Positions 15,172 to 15,279 of a DNA stretch of 15,279 nucleotides are shown here, in pieces. The notes below the pieces were generated by a model. That model was not told the origin of the DNA. It saw only the letters and a program-made list of their open reading frames with translations, and did no database searches. The stretch's first letter is position 1, and every line of letters starts with the position of its first letter. The stretch lies in NCBI GenBank assembly GCA_021797265.1, contig JAJZZZ010000019.1:1-15279 (forward strand), in the 5' to 3' direction. The position numbers and the translations under genes were made by a program. Source of the DNA: Thermoplasmata archaeon. Lineage in GTDB: Archaea; Thermoplasmatota; Thermoplasmata; Thermoplasmatales; Thermoplasmataceae.

Positions 15172-15181
15172 TTATAAATTT
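15172..15181 (+). promoter_or_regulatory. Candidate TATA box for tRNA-Lys
   Basis: The plus strand reads TTATAAATTT, centred about 27 nt before the tRNA 5' end, the expected archaeal spacing if transcription starts at or just before the mature end. Confidence 0.55.
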
Positions 15182-15203
15182 GTATTGGGTATTCCTACAT
15201 CCC

Positions 15204-15277
15204 GGGTCCGTAGCTTAGTCAGGTAGAGCGATGGACTCTTAATCCATAGGTCGGGGGTTCGAACCCCCTCGGACCCG
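15204..15277 (+). tRNA. tRNA-Lys (anticodon CUU)
   Basis: A full cloverleaf is visible. The acceptor stem GGGTCCG pairs with CGGACCC. The D arm has GCTT/GAGC (one G-T pair) and the loop AGTCAGGTA. The anticodon stem is ATGGA/TCCAT with loop CTCTTAA, placing CTT at 238-240 of the 15,000s. A five-base variable region follows. The T arm is GGGGG/CCCCT around TTCGAAC. The discriminator is G, and CCA is not encoded (GCT follows). The anticodon reads lysine AAG codons. No intron is seen. The gene is complete, two bases from the window end, and divergent from the ribosomal operon. Confidence 0.96.
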
Positions 15278-15279
15278 CT

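Larger units (their letters stand above)
15011..15203. other. Intergenic region between divergent uL3 operon and tRNA-Lys
   Basis: About 190 bases with no gene-sized reading frame. The half next to uL3 holds the GGTGA ribosome binding site and a 10-bp hairpin. The half next to the tRNA is A+T rich and holds two TATA-like boxes. Both transcription units must start here or further outside, so it is probably a divergent promoter region. Confidence 0.75.

Noticed and set aside
1..15279. CRISPR array, insertion sequence or prophage
   Set aside because: No repeat-spacer pattern, transposase, integrase or terminal repeats seen; the window is continuous core genome.

Overview
The window carries one long, densely packed run of translation genes on the minus strand: the archaeal S10/spc-type ribosomal protein operon followed by its usual secY-adkA-EMC3-like-cmk tail. 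A single tRNA gene lies on the plus strand at the far right end. Read in the direction of transcription (right to left), the order is uL3, uL4, uL23, uL2, uS19, uL22, uS3, uL29, aIF1 (SUI1), RNase P component 1, uS17, uL14, uL24, eS4, uL5, uS14, uS8, uL6, eL32, eL19, uL18, uS5, uL30, uL15, SecY, archaeal adenylate kinase, a DUF106/EMC3-like membrane protein, and cytidylate kinase. The last gene runs off the left edge. Archaeal-specific genes (eS4, eL32, eL19, SUI1, Rpp29) and a tRNA without encoded CCA make this an archaeon. The gene set, the lack of eL34 and eL14 near cmk, moderate G+C and many AGG/AGA arginine codons suggest a Thermoplasmata-like euryarchaeon. The genus cannot be fixed from this sequence.

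Layout. Positions 1-1697 hold cmk (partial), the EMC3-like protein and adkA. Positions 1698-3461 hold secY. Positions 3439-10763 hold the spc-type genes together with aIF1 and RNase P component 1, and 10717-15010 the S10-type genes. Positions 15011-15203 are the only real intergenic region. It holds a candidate leader hairpin, two TATA-like boxes and the divergent promoter region. Positions 15204-15277 are tRNA-Lys(CUU).

The genes appear to form one transcription unit. Most neighbours overlap by 1-23 nt (ATGA, GTGA, TAATG, TGATG and TTGA junctions) or are separated by at most 12 nt. Nearly every start is preceded by GGAGG or GGTGA, complementary to the 16S rRNA 3' end, and this motif often lies inside the last codons of the previous gene. 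Several starts are GTG or TTG. Functionally the unit links ribosome assembly, initiation (aIF1), tRNA 5' processing (RNase P), membrane insertion (SecY, EMC3-like) and nucleotide supply (two kinases).

This is a canonical, conserved locus and I see no new defence, mobile or metabolic system. The points that deserve a second look are a long, very acidic C-terminal tail on uL24, an N-terminal two-helix extension and enlarged external loops in SecY, a 10-bp hairpin in the uL3 leader, and ribosome binding sites built into preceding coding sequence.
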